NCBI RefSeq assembly: GCF_000194945.1
Contig: NZ_GL878507.1
Span: forward strand, 350,898-414,897
Direction: 5' to 3'
DNA length: 64,000 nt
Source: Streptococcus sanguinis SK1 = NCTC 7863
GTDB lineage: Bacteria; Bacillota; Bacilli; Lactobacillales; Streptococcaceae
Below, in pieces: positions 36,725 to 45,848 of this stretch. The first letter of the stretch is position 1, and each line of letters begins with the position of its first letter. The position numbers were made by a program, and so were the translations under genes. Below the pieces are notes generated by a model. It saw only the letters and a program-made list of their open reading frames with translations. It was not told where the DNA came from and did no database searches.

Positions 36725-38467
36725 ATGAACCTCATTAGAAAATTAGCCTGGTTTTTTAAGTTGGAAAAGCGGCGCTATATCATCGGTATCTTGGCCTTGT
36801 CCTTGGTCAGTGTCTTCAATCTGATACCGCCCAGAGTCATCGGTCAGGTTATTGACCGAATTGCTAGCAAACATCTGACTTCTCAAGAGCTGCTCCTTAA
36901 TTTGCTGTTGCTAATTGCTTCAGCTTTTATCATGTACGGCCTGCGCTATGTCTGGCGCCTTTATATCTTAGGGACGTCCAATAATCTGGGACGGATTCTG
37001 CGCTCTCGATTGTTCGAGCACTTTACTTACATGTCTCCCTCTTTTTATCAGAAATACCGTACAGGGGACTTGATGGCTCATGCAACAAACGATATCAATG
37101 CAGTTGTCAGTCTGGCTGGTGGTGGAGTCATGTCAGCTGTGGATGCTTCTATTACAGCCCTGGTGACACTGCTAACTATGTTTTTCGTTTTGGACTGGCG
37201 GCTGACTTTGATTGCCATTGTGCCCATGCCCTTCTTGTCATGGGGCACAGGCTTGATTGGTCGAAAAAATCATGAAAGTTTTAAGGCTGCTCAAGAGGCT
37301 TTTTCAGATTTGAACAATAAGGTTCAGGAGAGCGTTTCAGGGATTCGAGTGACCAAGTCCTTTGGCTATCAGGAGGCGGAGACTCAGTCTTTTGCCAAGA
37401 CCAATCAGGAGGTCTACGAAAAAAACGTTTTGGCTGCCAAGTACGATTCTCTTTTTGACCCCTTGGTTTTGCTTTTTATCGGTCTTTCTTATGTTTTGAC
37501 CTTGATTTTCGGTGGAATTTTTATCTCCCAAGGGCAATTCACCATAGGAGAGTTGGTTACTTTTATCACTTATCTGGATATGTTGGTTTGGCCGCTGCAG
37601 GCTACTGGCTATCTTTTTAACATCGGCCAGCGAGGTGCTGTTTCTTATGAGCGGATTGAGAAGTTGCTGGCTCAGGAGTCAGATGTCAAGGAAGCTGAAC
37701 AACCCCTTTCTCATGCGGAAAATGGTCGATTGGATTATGACATTCAGAAGTTTTCTTATGTCGAGGAGACTAGTTTATCGGATATTCATTTTTCCATTGA
37801 GCAAGGACAGACATTGGGAATTGTCGGTCAGACGGGCTCAGGGAAGACCACTCTTCTGCGCTTGCTGCTGCGGGAGCAGGATATCCAGGAGGGGGCTATC
37901 TATCTGAATGGCCATGATATCCGAGAGTACCGCCTCAAAGACTTGCGCCGTCTCATCGGCTACGTACCACAAGAACAGATGCTCTTTGCTCTGTCCATTC
38001 GGGACAATATCCGCTTTACTAATCCCCAGCTGACAGATAGTCAAGTTTTAGCTGCCGCTCAACTCTGTGGTGTATATGAGGATATTCAGGCTATGCCAGA
38101 GGGGCTGGATACGGTTGTCGGTGAGCGGGGCTTGTCCTTATCTGGCGGTCAGAAGCAGCGCTTGGCGATGAGTCGGGCTATTATTACCAATCCTGAAATT
38201 CTGATTTTAGATGATTCCCTGTCGGCTGTTGATGCCAAGACGGAGAATCTGATTCTAGAAAATCTAAAGTCAGAGCGTGCTGGCAAGACTACCATCATCA
38301 CAGCTCATCGGCTGTCAGCCTTGGTGCATGCAGACCTGATTTTAGTTATGGAAGAGGGGCGGATCAAGGAGCGGGGCACTCACCAAGAGCTATTGGAGCA
38401 AGAGGGCTGGTATGCCCAGACTTATCACAATCAGCAGCTGGCAGAAAGCTTGAAGGAGGAAGATTAA
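36725..38467 (+). CDS. ABC exporter half-transporter, degenerate-site partner
   Basis: A 580-residue type IV ABC exporter: six membrane helices (about 15-300), then an NBD with Walker A GQTGSGKT (about 365-372), signature LSGGQKQR (about 475-482) and Walker B ILILDDSLSAVD, where Asp replaces the catalytic Glu. This layout, like BmrC/YheI and LmrC, is the non-catalytic-Glu member of a heterodimer. ATG at 36725 is preceded by TAGGAG. It is 1 bp from the partner gene. Exported drug or lipid is unknown. Confidence 0.9.
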   Translation: MNLIRKLAWFFKLEKRRYIIGILALSLVSVFNLIPPRVIGQVIDRIASKHLTSQELLLNLLLLIASAFIMYGLRYVWRLYILGTSNNLGRILRSRLFEHFTYMSPSFYQKYRTGDLMAHATNDINAVVSLAGGGVMSAVDASITALVTLLTMFFVLDWRLTLIAIVPMPFLSWGTGLIGRKNHESFKAAQEAFSDLNNKVQESVSGIRVTKSFGYQEAETQSFAKTNQEVYEKNVLAAKYDSLFDPLVLLFIGLSYVLTLIFGGIFISQGQFTIGELVTFITYLDMLVWPLQATGYLFNIGQRGAVSYERIEKLLAQESDVKEAEQPLSHAENGRLDYDIQKFSYVEETSLSDIHFSIEQGQTLGIVGQTGSGKTTLLRLLLREQDIQEGAIYLNGHDIREYRLKDLRRLIGYVPQEQMLFALSIRDNIRFTNPQLTDSQVLAAAQLCGVYEDIQAMPEGLDTVVGERGLSLSGGQKQRLAMSRAIITNPEILILDDSLSAVDAKTENLILENLKSERAGKTTIITAHRLSALVHADLILVMEEGRIKERGTHQELLEQEGWYAQTYHNQQLAESLKEED

Positions 38468-38468
38468 T

Positions 38469-40208
38469 ATGAAAAAGAAAGCAACTTTTCATCGCCTCCT
38501 AGGCTATATGTGGCGCTACAGGATAGTGAGCAGCATGGCCTTGGCCTTCATCCTGCTGACGACTATGGTCACAACGGCATTGCCACTCTTGGCCCGCTAT
38601 TTTATTGATCAGTTTATCGGCCGCAATCAAGCCTGGGCTGGCCTGCCTTTGATGGCTCTTTACTATGGCCTTTTCCTCTTGCGTGTACTTTTTACCTTCT
38701 TGGGAAAGTATTTCTTTGCGCGTGTGGCTCAAAGTGTGGTTCGGGACTTGCGACAGGAAAGCTTTGCCAATATCCAGCGTCTGCAAATGGCTTATTTTGA
38801 TAGGACGCCAGCTGGTGCTATCGTTTCCCGCCTGACTAATGATACTCAGGCAGTCGCAGATATGTTCAGTGAGATTTTTTCTAATTTTTTGAGCTCCTTG
38901 CTGATTTTAGTTGTTACTTTGAGCGCCATGTTTGCCCTCAACTGGCAATTGACCCTGATGATTGCTCTCTTTTTACCTCTGATGGCAGCTTCTATCTTGC
39001 TTTATCAGCATCTATCCAATCGTCAGCTGAAGCAGGTCCGGGATAAGCTCAGCGATTTGAATGTCAAGCTATCTGAAAGTATTGAAGGAATGCGGATTAT
39101 TCAGGCTTTTGGGCAAGAGAAGCGCTTGCTGCGGGAATTTGAAGAAATCAACGGTCAGCATTTAGGCTTTACCAATCGCTATCTCAATATCAACAGTCTC
39201 TTTCTGAGACCGGCCATGTCTCTGCTGAAAATCTTGGCTTATGGAGTGATTCTGACTTACTTTGGCTTGACTTGGCAAGTGGTGGGAATTACGGCAGGTA
39301 TTATGTATGCCTTTATCCAGTATGTTAATCAGCTTTTTAATCCTTTGATTGACGTTATGCAGAATTACTCTGTTTTACAGACATCTATGGTTGCTGCGGA
39401 GCGGGTTTTTGAAATTATAGACCGCACTGACTACGAGCCTGAGCAGGCTAACCAAGACTTGCAAATCCAAGATGGCAGCATCGCATTCAAGCACGTTTCC
39501 TTTTCTTATGATGGAAAGCGTGATGTTTTGCGGGATATCTCCTTTTCTGTCAAAAAAGGCCAGACGATTGCCTTTGTGGGTTCGACTGGCTCTGGCAAGT
39601 CCTCTATTATCAATCTTTTCCTGCGTTTTTATGAGTTTGAGCGGGGGCAGATTTTGATTGATGGCCGTGACATTAAAGACTTTAGTCAGGAGGAGCTGCG
39701 GCGAAAGATTGGTCTTGTTTTACAGGATCCCTTCCTTTATCACGGTACCGTTGCTTCCAATATTCAGCTTTACCAAGAGCAGCTGACACGAGAAGAAATT
39801 ATAGAAGCGGCTAAGTTTGTAGATGCTCATGGCTTTATCAGTCAGCTCCCTCAAGGCTATGATGCCCCTGTGACTGAGCGGGGAGCGACTTTTTCCAGCG
39901 GTCAACGGCAGCTTTTAGCCTTTGCCAGAACCATCGCTACTAAGCCTAAAATCTTGATTTTGGATGAGGCGACAGCCAATATTGATTCGGAGACAGAGGA
40001 GTTGATTCAAGCCTCACTGAGAAAAATGCGGCGGGGGCGGACAACCATTGCCATTGCCCACCGTCTGTCTACCATTCAGGATGCTGACTGCATCTATGTC
40101 TTAGACAAGGGCCGCATTATCGAATCTGGCAGCCACGAAGAATTGTTAGCACAGGATGGAACCTATAAGAAAATGTACCAACTGCAGGCTGGGATGATGG
40201 AGTCTTGA
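38469..40208 (+). CDS. ABC exporter half-transporter, catalytic partner
   Basis: The 579-residue partner (BmrD/YheH, LmrD-like). It keeps the catalytic Glu in Walker B ILILDEATANID (about 500-511), while the signature is FSSGQRQL (about 475-482) instead of LSGGQ. Together with the upstream subunit the consensus site is formed by this subunit's Walker B and the partner's LSGGQ. AAGGAGGAAGATTAAT lies before the ATG. Expected to be an efflux pump; substrate not known. Confidence 0.9.
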   Translation: MKKKATFHRLLGYMWRYRIVSSMALAFILLTTMVTTALPLLARYFIDQFIGRNQAWAGLPLMALYYGLFLLRVLFTFLGKYFFARVAQSVVRDLRQESFANIQRLQMAYFDRTPAGAIVSRLTNDTQAVADMFSEIFSNFLSSLLILVVTLSAMFALNWQLTLMIALFLPLMAASILLYQHLSNRQLKQVRDKLSDLNVKLSESIEGMRIIQAFGQEKRLLREFEEINGQHLGFTNRYLNINSLFLRPAMSLLKILAYGVILTYFGLTWQVVGITAGIMYAFIQYVNQLFNPLIDVMQNYSVLQTSMVAAERVFEIIDRTDYEPEQANQDLQIQDGSIAFKHVSFSYDGKRDVLRDISFSVKKGQTIAFVGSTGSGKSSIINLFLRFYEFERGQILIDGRDIKDFSQEELRRKIGLVLQDPFLYHGTVASNIQLYQEQLTREEIIEAAKFVDAHGFISQLPQGYDAPVTERGATFSSGQRQLLAFARTIATKPKILILDEATANIDSETEELIQASLRKMRRGRTTIAIAHRLSTIQDADCIYVLDKGRIIESGSHEELLAQDGTYKKMYQLQAGMMES

Positions 40209-40228
40209 AAAGCCTGATTATAAGTGAA

Positions 40229-40263
40229 AGGTGTAGAATTCATTTGGAATTCTACACCTATTT
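40229..40263. terminator. Bidirectional terminator
   Basis: A perfect 13-bp stem (40229-40241 with 40247-40259, AGGTGTAGAATTC arm) with loop ATTTG between convergent genes. It overlaps the stop of the pdxR-like gene. Confidence 0.9.
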
Positions 40264-41532
40264 TAAATAGTCTTTTAGTTTCTCTACATTTTCTTCTAAG
40301 TTATCATAAGGCAGCTTAGCATACTGGTAAGGACAGCTAGCAAGGTAACTCTGTTCAAAGAAGTCAAGCGGCAGGCTACTGTGTTTGAGAGCACTGACGG
40401 AAGAAAGTGACCTCAAGTCTAACAGAATGCCATCCTTGGTCAGATAGCTGGATAGTGGAAGCTGAGCTTGTTCTAGCAGTGTCTGCGCCTTTCTTGCTTC
40501 CTCTTCTTGAAGCTGCAGCAGCGCCAGCCTATTTTTTTCAAACATTAGACTGTCGATATAGAGCGATAGAGCCTTCTGCATGATGAGGTTGCTGTCATAG
40601 TCCACGGCGCTTTTGTAAGCGATAAAGGTCTTTTGAATCTGGGGCGGAAGGAGCAGGGCAGTAATCCTCAGGGCAGGGAAAAGGCTGGTAGAAAAGGACT
40701 TGATGTAGATGACCCGCTGGCTATTGTCTAGATAATGAAAGGTTAGCTCCCGCCGGCTATCAAAGTCTGATAGGTAGTCATCTTCTACGATATAGACATC
40801 ATAGAGCTGTGCCAGTCGAAGAATCTCTTCCTTGTCCTGCCGACTGTAGGAGTGGCCCAAGGGATAGTGAAAACGCGGAATGGTGTAGAAGAACTTGATC
40901 TTTCCGCTTTGAAAAATCCTCTCAAGTTCTTGCAGATTAATACCTTGTGGAGTTCTTTCAATGGTTTCATAAGGAAGTTTTTGCGCTAGCAGAAGATCAT
41001 TAATCCGATGGTAGGTCGGCTGCTCCACCAGAATATGCTCTTTTTGATTTGGGAAGTCAATCTGTGAAAGGATATAGAGGGCCTGCTGGGTGCCGGAAGT
41101 CAGTACCAGCTGATCTCTAGAAGCATAGACAGCAGAGTCCAGCATCAGTTTTTGCACAGAGCGACGCAGATCCTCCAGCCCTTCCTGCTGAGGGTAGTAG
41201 TTGAAGAGATAATTTTCCCGGCCGATCAGAGTTTCATTTACACAGAGGCGGAAATCCTCGTAGGCTTGGTGGCGGTCATCCCTCACAGGCAGCTCCAAAT
41301 CCTGCTTTTCTTCCTGAGCATTCTCCAGCACATAGTAGCCACTTTTGGGAACGGCATAGATGTACTTCTGATACTTGAGCTCAATCAGAGCCTTCTGCGC
41401 AGTATCCTTGCTGCAGTAATAACGCTCTGCAAGCTTGCGGACAGAAGGGATTTTCTGACCAGTTGCCAGTTTTCCCTCTTTAATATCCTTAGTAATCTTA
41501 TCAACGATGCGTTGGTATTTTGCTTTAACCAT
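40258..41532 (-). CDS. PdxR-type MocR regulator
   Basis: A 424-residue MocR-family regulator: N-terminal GntR wHTH (GQKIPSVRKLAERYYCSKDTA, about 26-46) fused to a class-I aminotransferase-like domain with VEDDYLSDFD (PLP-pocket Asp) and YIKSFSTSLFPALR (the PLP-lysine region). MocR PdxR proteins sense PLP and control vitamin B6 genes. It is divergent from a B6 kinase and an ECF S component, which fits this. The start at 41532 (SD GGGGAC) was chosen because the longer alternative start at 41565 overlaps the promoter. Confidence 0.88.
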   Translation of the reverse strand: MVKAKYQRIVDKITKDIKEGKLATGQKIPSVRKLAERYYCSKDTAQKALIELKYQKYIYAVPKSGYYVLENAQEEKQDLELPVRDDRHQAYEDFRLCVNETLIGRENYLFNYYPQQEGLEDLRRSVQKLMLDSAVYASRDQLVLTSGTQQALYILSQIDFPNQKEHILVEQPTYHRINDLLLAQKLPYETIERTPQGINLQELERIFQSGKIKFFYTIPRFHYPLGHSYSRQDKEEILRLAQLYDVYIVEDDYLSDFDSRRELTFHYLDNSQRVIYIKSFSTSLFPALRITALLLPPQIQKTFIAYKSAVDYDSNLIMQKALSLYIDSLMFEKNRLALLQLQEEEARKAQTLLEQAQLPLSSYLTKDGILLDLRSLSSVSALKHSSLPLDFFEQSYLASCPYQYAKLPYDNLEENVEKLKDYLK

Positions 41533-41565
41533 AAAACTGTCCCCATACAGATTTGATTTTTTCAT

Positions 41566-41595
41566 ATTGTAACTCATTTTTAGATATTTTACAAT
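41566..41595. promoter_or_regulatory. Near-symmetric divergent promoter pdxR-pdxK
   Basis: On the plus strand TTGTAA at 41567-41572 and TACAAT at 41590-41595, 17-bp spacer. On the minus strand TTGTAA (complement of 41589-41594) and TACAAT (complement of 41566-41571), again 17-bp spacer. The -35 of each promoter overlaps the -10 of the other. The two cannot easily be occupied together, which would let one regulator switch between the genes. Confidence 0.75.
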
Positions 41596-41616
41596 AGAGA
41601 GCAAGTAGGAGGAGTC

Positions 41617-42483
41617 ATGAAAACAAAAACAGTTATTCTAGCCACAGATATTTCTGGCTTAGGTAAGGTTGCTGCAACAGCTGCCCTGCCGCTCTTTGCA
41701 ATTTGCCAGCTAGAGGTTGCCCTCTTGCCAACCATGATTTTATCGTCCCATACAGGCGGTTTTTCCGACATCTATATAGATGATTACACGCATGGGATGC
41801 TTGCTATTTTGAAACAATGGCAGAGCCTGGAGTTCGACTTTTCAGCTCTGGTAACAGGATATTTGAAGTCTGACATACAGGTGGAAAATTTGCTGCGCTT
41901 TAAAGAAGAAAAAAGCTTGCCCCTTATCGTGGATCCTATCATGGGAGACAAGGGGACTTTTTATCAGGGATTTTCAGATGCCCATCTAGACCATATGCGT
42001 CGCCTCTGCCAACATGCCGATTTGGTTCTGCCCAATTTGACGGAAACCTGTTTGTTGTTGGAGGAATCCTACGAAGATAGCTTATCAGAAGATAGATGGG
42101 AGGACTTTAGCAAGCGTTTGGCTGAGTTAGGACCGAGCAAGGTCTTGTTGACTGGCTTGCCCATGAAAGAGAATCAGATTGGTGTGGCCTATTTTGATGT
42201 AGTAACAGAAGAGTTTAACCTCTTTTCTAGTCCAGCTCTGCCCCAGCAATTTTTTGGAACGGGTGATATATTGACGACACTTGTAGTTGCGGCTTTTGTT
42301 CAGGGGATTGACATCAAACAAGCCCTGCCGGTGATTTTGAAATTTATTGAAAAGAGCTTGGCCTTTAGCTTTAAAGAGCAAATAGATCCAAAGAAGGGCG
42401 TTGTTTACCAGCCCTATCTAGGAGAGCTTTTCGCTGATTTTCAAGCCTTAATGGAGGAAAAATATGAAGAAACAAACACTTGA
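41617..42483 (+). CDS. Pyridoxamine/pyridoxal kinase-like protein
   Basis: A 288-residue ribokinase-fold kinase of the pyridoxamine kinase group. It contains ATDISGLGKVAATAALPLF (9-27; normally LPTISGAGDxGxA), SSHTGGF (about 43-49), VDPIMGD (about 108-114) and the GTGDI catalytic motif (about 217-221). Divergent from the PdxR regulator and followed by an ECF S component (20-bp overlap). GGAGGAG SD. Predicted to phosphorylate vitamin B6 vitamers. Confidence 0.88.
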   Translation: MKTKTVILATDISGLGKVAATAALPLFAICQLEVALLPTMILSSHTGGFSDIYIDDYTHGMLAILKQWQSLEFDFSALVTGYLKSDIQVENLLRFKEEKSLPLIVDPIMGDKGTFYQGFSDAHLDHMRRLCQHADLVLPNLTETCLLLEESYEDSLSEDRWEDFSKRLAELGPSKVLLTGLPMKENQIGVAYFDVVTEEFNLFSSPALPQQFFGTGDILTTLVVAAFVQGIDIKQALPVILKFIEKSLAFSFKEQIDPKKGVVYQPYLGELFADFQALMEEKYEETNT

Positions 42484-43063
42484 TTTGCAAACCTTAACCA
42501 TGATTAGTTTATTTGCTGCTTTGATTTTTTTGAGCATTCAGTTTTTTAAAATTCCTGTGGGAGCTCAGTTTATTCACTTTGGAAATGCACTGGTGGTAGT
42601 GGGTTGTCTGATTTTTGGCAGTAAACTCGGTTTTTTAGCGGCTGCCATTGGACTGGGAATATTTGACTTGTTAAATGGTTATGCAGCGGAAATCCCAGTC
42701 ATCTTGTTAGAAGCACTTGCGGTGGCCGTGGTGATTCATTTTCTGTATGAAGGACTCTTTCAGAGAAAGGATCGACTAAGAAATATTCTTGTGACAGCAG
42801 TAGTAGCTGCTTTGGTGAAGATTGTGCTTAATATCCTCAAGTACACTCTGACAGGAACACTGTTTGGCGGGAGTAGTTTACCAGCAGCCTTTTTGCTGGC
42901 AGTAGCTGAGATTACTGGTACATTTGGCTCCAGTCTAGCCACAGTCATCGCTGTCCCAATCTTATATCCAATCTTTAAGCAAGTCAGAAAAGCTCACAAG
43001 CACAGAAGGCCACTGAAAAGTAAGGATGAATCAATAATCAGCATAAACAAAGAAACCGTCTGA
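42464..43063 (+). CDS. ECF transporter S component, likely pyridoxine-type
   Basis: A 199-residue S-component membrane protein with about six helices (18-35, 40-60, 63-85, 95-115, 118-140, 150-185) and a charged, basic C-terminal tail. It resembles HmpT/PdxU-like S components, which bind vitamin B6 or thiamine precursors; the kinase and regulator context indicates B6. The general ECF A, A' and T subunits are encoded elsewhere. It overlaps the kinase gene by 20 bp with GGAGGAAAAAT as SD. Confidence 0.85.
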   Translation: MKKQTLDLQTLTMISLFAALIFLSIQFFKIPVGAQFIHFGNALVVVGCLIFGSKLGFLAAAIGLGIFDLLNGYAAEIPVILLEALAVAVVIHFLYEGLFQRKDRLRNILVTAVVAALVKIVLNILKYTLTGTLFGGSSLPAAFLLAVAEITGTFGSSLATVIAVPILYPIFKQVRKAHKHRRPLKSKDESIISINKETV

Positions 43064-43085
43064 GAATTCTCAGACGGTTTTTGTG
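43053..43085 (+). terminator. Terminator overlapping the ECF gene stop
   Basis: A perfect 12-bp stem (AAACCGTCTGAG and CTCAGACGGTTT, loop AATT) followed by TTTTTG. The TGA stop codon is in the 5' arm. Confidence 0.9.
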
Positions 43086-43093
43086 TTTCTCTC

Positions 43094-43741
43094 TTACATA
43101 AAGTAAACGATAGCAAGGTATTGAAGGGCAGAGGCCGCTAGGATGAAAAGGTGCCAAATCATATGGAAGTAGGGCTTCTTTTGAGCATAGAAGCCAGCTC
43201 CTACAGTATAGCAGAGGCCACCAGCCAGCATGAGTCCCCAGAAGACAGGTCCGGTTTGACCGATAATCTGCGGAATGATAAAGACTACCAGCCAGCCCAT
43301 AATCAAATAGAGAGCTAAACTGAATTTTTCATTGACCTTCTTGGCGAAAATCTTGTAGAGGATACCAAAGATGGTCGTGCCCCACTGGATAGCAATGATG
43401 AGATAGCCAAACCAGTTATTCATCAGCGACAGCACGACTGGCGTGTAGCTGCCAGCGATGGCGATGTAAATCATAGAGTGGTCAATAATGCGCAAGATAT
43501 ATTTGTGGGTCGAGCCATAGGACATAGAATGGTAGACAGTTGAAGAGAGAAACATGAGAAAGAGGCTGATAACAAAGATAGAAGTTCCGATAGCAGCAAC
43601 CAACCCGTGCCCTTCATAGCTATAAATGGCTGAGATAGGCAGCAGAATCAGCATCAGGACGGCCCCTACCGCATGGGTAACAGCATTGGCGATTTCCTCT
43701 CCGAAGGATAGTTTTTTACTGAGTTTAAGCGCGTAGTTCAA
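43094..43741 (-). CDS. Hemolysin III / PAQR family membrane protein
   Basis: A 215-residue, seven-helix HlyIII/TrhA-type protein with the conserved metal-site residues: His and Ser in VYHSMSYGS (about 71-79), Asp in IIDHSMIY and His in HMIWHLFILAAS near the C-terminus. PAQR members bind Zn and are linked to membrane fluidity or stress; the hemolysin name is historical. TTG at 43741 is preferred because AGGAGG sits 8 bases upstream; GTG at 43759 is the alternative. It overlaps the end of the upstream DUF1836 gene. Confidence 0.88.
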   Translation of the reverse strand: MNYALKLSKKLSFGEEIANAVTHAVGAVLMLILLPISAIYSYEGHGLVAAIGTSIFVISLFLMFLSSTVYHSMSYGSTHKYILRIIDHSMIYIAIAGSYTPVVLSLMNNWFGYLIIAIQWGTTIFGILYKIFAKKVNEKFSLALYLIMGWLVVFIIPQIIGQTGPVFWGLMLAGGLCYTVGAGFYAQKKPYFHMIWHLFILAASALQYLAIVYFM

Positions 43742-44186
43742 GATTTTCTTCCTCCTCACTTGGTACTTGGATTAGGGATAAGGTCTTTTGATAGAGTTTG
43801 ACCGTCTGGCAGGCTGTGGAAATGATGGGTGCCACCTCCAGCTTGCTACCGTTCATATAGTCAACGAAGTTATCATAAAGTTCTCGCGAATCTGCTGATT
43901 TATGCAGCATATTTAAAGTAGCTGAAATTTCCTGGATAGAAAAGACCGTTTTTAAGGTTGTAATGGCAATCAAGCGAGCTACTTGGCGGCGTTGATATTT
44001 TTTCTTGACCGGCTTGGCAATATAGCCATGCTTGACGTAGTTGTTAATCATAGAAGCGGTCAGTCCCTTGTCAGCAGCTGAAATAGAAGAGCCACAGACA
44101 TTGTTTACATAGAGCAGGACTTGGTCCAAATATAGGTCCAGTTCTGGTAATTCGTCCCACTTGGGAAAAACTTGTTGAGCGTTCAA
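43725..44186 (-). CDS. DUF1836 family regulator-like protein
   Basis: A 153-residue protein of the DUF1836 family, which has an N-terminal MerR-like helix-turn-helix: ISAADKGLTASMINNYVKHGYIAKPVKKKYQRRQVARL (about 34-71), i.e. the usual SKxMVNNYVKxGxI motif. TTG is the start (44186), weak SD. It is upstream of and overlapping the HlyIII gene, and an inverted repeat overlaps the -10 of its promoter, so it may repress itself and the operon. This is inference. Confidence 0.88.
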   Translation of the reverse strand: MNAQQVFPKWDELPELDLYLDQVLLYVNNVCGSSISAADKGLTASMINNYVKHGYIAKPVKKKYQRRQVARLIAITTLKTVFSIQEISATLNMLHKSADSRELYDNFVDYMNGSKLEVAPIISTACQTVKLYQKTLSLIQVPSEEEENLELRA

Positions 44187-44203
44187 ATCTTTATCACTTT
44201 CTT

Positions 44204-44251
44204 ATCTAGTCTTTATAACTAGATGATAACATCTCTGTAAATCAAAGTCAA
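44204..44251 (-). promoter_or_regulatory. Promoter and inverted-repeat operator of DUF1836-HlyIII
   Basis: Minus strand TTGACT (complement of 44246-44251), 17-bp spacer and TATCAT (complement of 44223-44228). ATCTAGT (44204-44210) and ACTAGAT (44218-44224) form a perfect inverted repeat with 7-bp spacer that touches the -10. Confidence 0.7.
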
Positions 44252-44315
44252 GCAAAAAATAGAATGTCCCATTGAAATTTGATATAATTTTAAAAAGAAG
44301 AAAGGGAGGTTTCAG

Positions 44316-44900
44316 ATGAAAAAACAAACAATCTTTGATATGGCAGCCTTCCTAGGCAGTCTAATTTTTTGGTCTTGGCTCTATATGCGCTTTTTTTATG
44401 CCTATGTAGCCGTCGTCTTTTACAAGAATCAGCCAGAGTGGAACCTGCTGATACCAGCTTCTATCATCCTAACATTGACAGCCATTAGCTCGCTTTTTAT
44501 ACGCGGCCTCTACAGTCGCCACATTCCTCGTTGGCTGGTGCTAGCCAGTTACACCCTCTATTTTCTCATTCTATTCTATGCCCTCTTTTTGAAAAATATC
44601 GGTAGGCAGGGCTTCAGTCTGGACCTTCAGTCTTTTGCCTATAATTGGATTTATGGAGATAAGCTAGTACCCACCATGAATATCATTATGTTCATTCCGC
44701 TGGGCTTTCTCTGCAAGCTGTCATGGAAACATGTGGCTTATTTTACCTTGGCTATCAGTCTGGTTGAGGGGAGCCAGTATCTCTTTCACCTTGGCATTTT
44801 TGACTTGGGTGATATCTTGACCAATCTGCTAGGCTTCATCATTGGTAGCTATCTACTAGAGACAGCCTTGGGTAAATGGGTTGTCCGCTATATTCACTAA
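44316..44900 (+). CDS. VanZ family membrane protein
   Basis: A 194-residue VanZ-like protein with five predicted membrane segments and the VanZ core NIIMFIPLGFLCKLSW (about 123-138) and SLVEGSQYLFHLGIFDLGDILTN (about 148-170). VanZ family proteins alter tolerance to glycopeptides or lipids in some bacteria; most have no known role. GGGAGG precedes the ATG. A TATAAT at 44283-44288 lies upstream. Confidence 0.88.
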   Translation: MKKQTIFDMAAFLGSLIFWSWLYMRFFYAYVAVVFYKNQPEWNLLIPASIILTLTAISSLFIRGLYSRHIPRWLVLASYTLYFLILFYALFLKNIGRQGFSLDLQSFAYNWIYGDKLVPTMNIIMFIPLGFLCKLSWKHVAYFTLAISLVEGSQYLFHLGIFDLGDILTNLLGFIIGSYLLETALGKWVVRYIH

Positions 44901-44916
44901 ATGAAAGAAGGAAACT

Positions 44917-45646
44917 ATGAAAATTCTTATCCCAACTGCTAAAGAGTTGAATTTAACTGCGCCATCCGCAATCCCGAATCCACTTTCAGCACAAACTCAG
45001 GCTGTGTTGGATGAGTTAGCAACCATGTCAGTAGCTGACTTGGCATCATTTTATAAAATCTCCCCAGAAAGAGCAGAGGTAGAGTGGCAAGCCATTCAGG
45101 CTTTGCGAGAAGGAACTGCGCAGCATGCTCCAGCACTTTATCTTTTTGATGGCCTCATGTACCGCCATATCAAGAGGCAGGACTATACTAAGGAAGAAAG
45201 TCAGTATATCGAGAAGCATCTTGCCATCACATCAGTACTTTACGGTGTCATCCCAGTCCTGGAGCCCATAGCGCCCCATCGCTTGGACTTTATGATGCCA
45301 CTCAAGCTAGATGGGAAGAGTCTCAAGGCATTTTGGAAAGAAGCTTATAACCAAGCTCTGGCAGAAGAGGAGGTGATTTTCTCCCTCCTGTCCAGCGAGT
45401 TTGAAACAGTCTTTTCCAAGGAAATTCGCCAGCGCATGATAGGCTTTAAGTTTCTGGAAGACCGAGGCGGCAAGCTAAAAGTCCATTCGACCATTTCTAA
45501 AAAAAGCGCGTGGTGAGTTTTTAACAACTCTAATAACTAACCAAGTAACAGAAGTCGAACAGATGAAAAAATTAAGCTTTGCAGGCTTTACTTACCGACC
45601 TGACCTGTCTAGTGAACAAGAGTTGGTTTATGTCAAGGAAGTGTAG
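44917..45646 (+). pseudogene. yaaA: Peroxide stress protein YaaA with frameshift
   Basis: The 199-residue 5' part (MKILIPTAKELN...; SYxxGVIPVLEPIAPHRLDFMM, EDRGGKLKV) is YaaA/UPF0246, but the frame breaks in an A7 run at 45499-45505, giving a premature stop at 45514-45516. Reading with one A fewer continues as KKARGEFLTTLITNQVTEVE to a stop at 45644-45646, giving 242 residues, the family's normal length. YaaA protects DNA from peroxide by lowering free iron in E. coli. This could be a real inactivation, slippage on the A tract, or a read error. Confidence 0.85.
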
Positions 45647-45780
45647 AAGAGATATTTATATAAGAAAAAAGCATTCTTTTTATATGTAAAATGAAACAAA
45701 AAACTTTAAAAGTCTTAAATTTTATTTGTCTCTTTAAAAGTACTAAAATGGCGACTGTTTTGATGAATCTCATACTAAAA

Positions 45781-45808
45781 CCCCTCGCAATTATTTGCGA
45801 GGAGTTAG
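45781..45808. terminator. Terminator
   Basis: CCCCTCGCAA and TTGCGAGG form a hairpin around TTATT between the yaaA remnant and the FMN reductase. Confidence 0.75.
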
Positions 45809-45848
45809 TGTCTTATAAGTTTTCTTTTCTTTTTATAATCTTCTCTTT

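Noticed and set aside
43094..43741. Hemolysin annotation for the HlyIII-family gene
   Set aside because: PAQR/HlyIII proteins are membrane receptors or hydrolase-like proteins; a toxin role is not supported by sequence.
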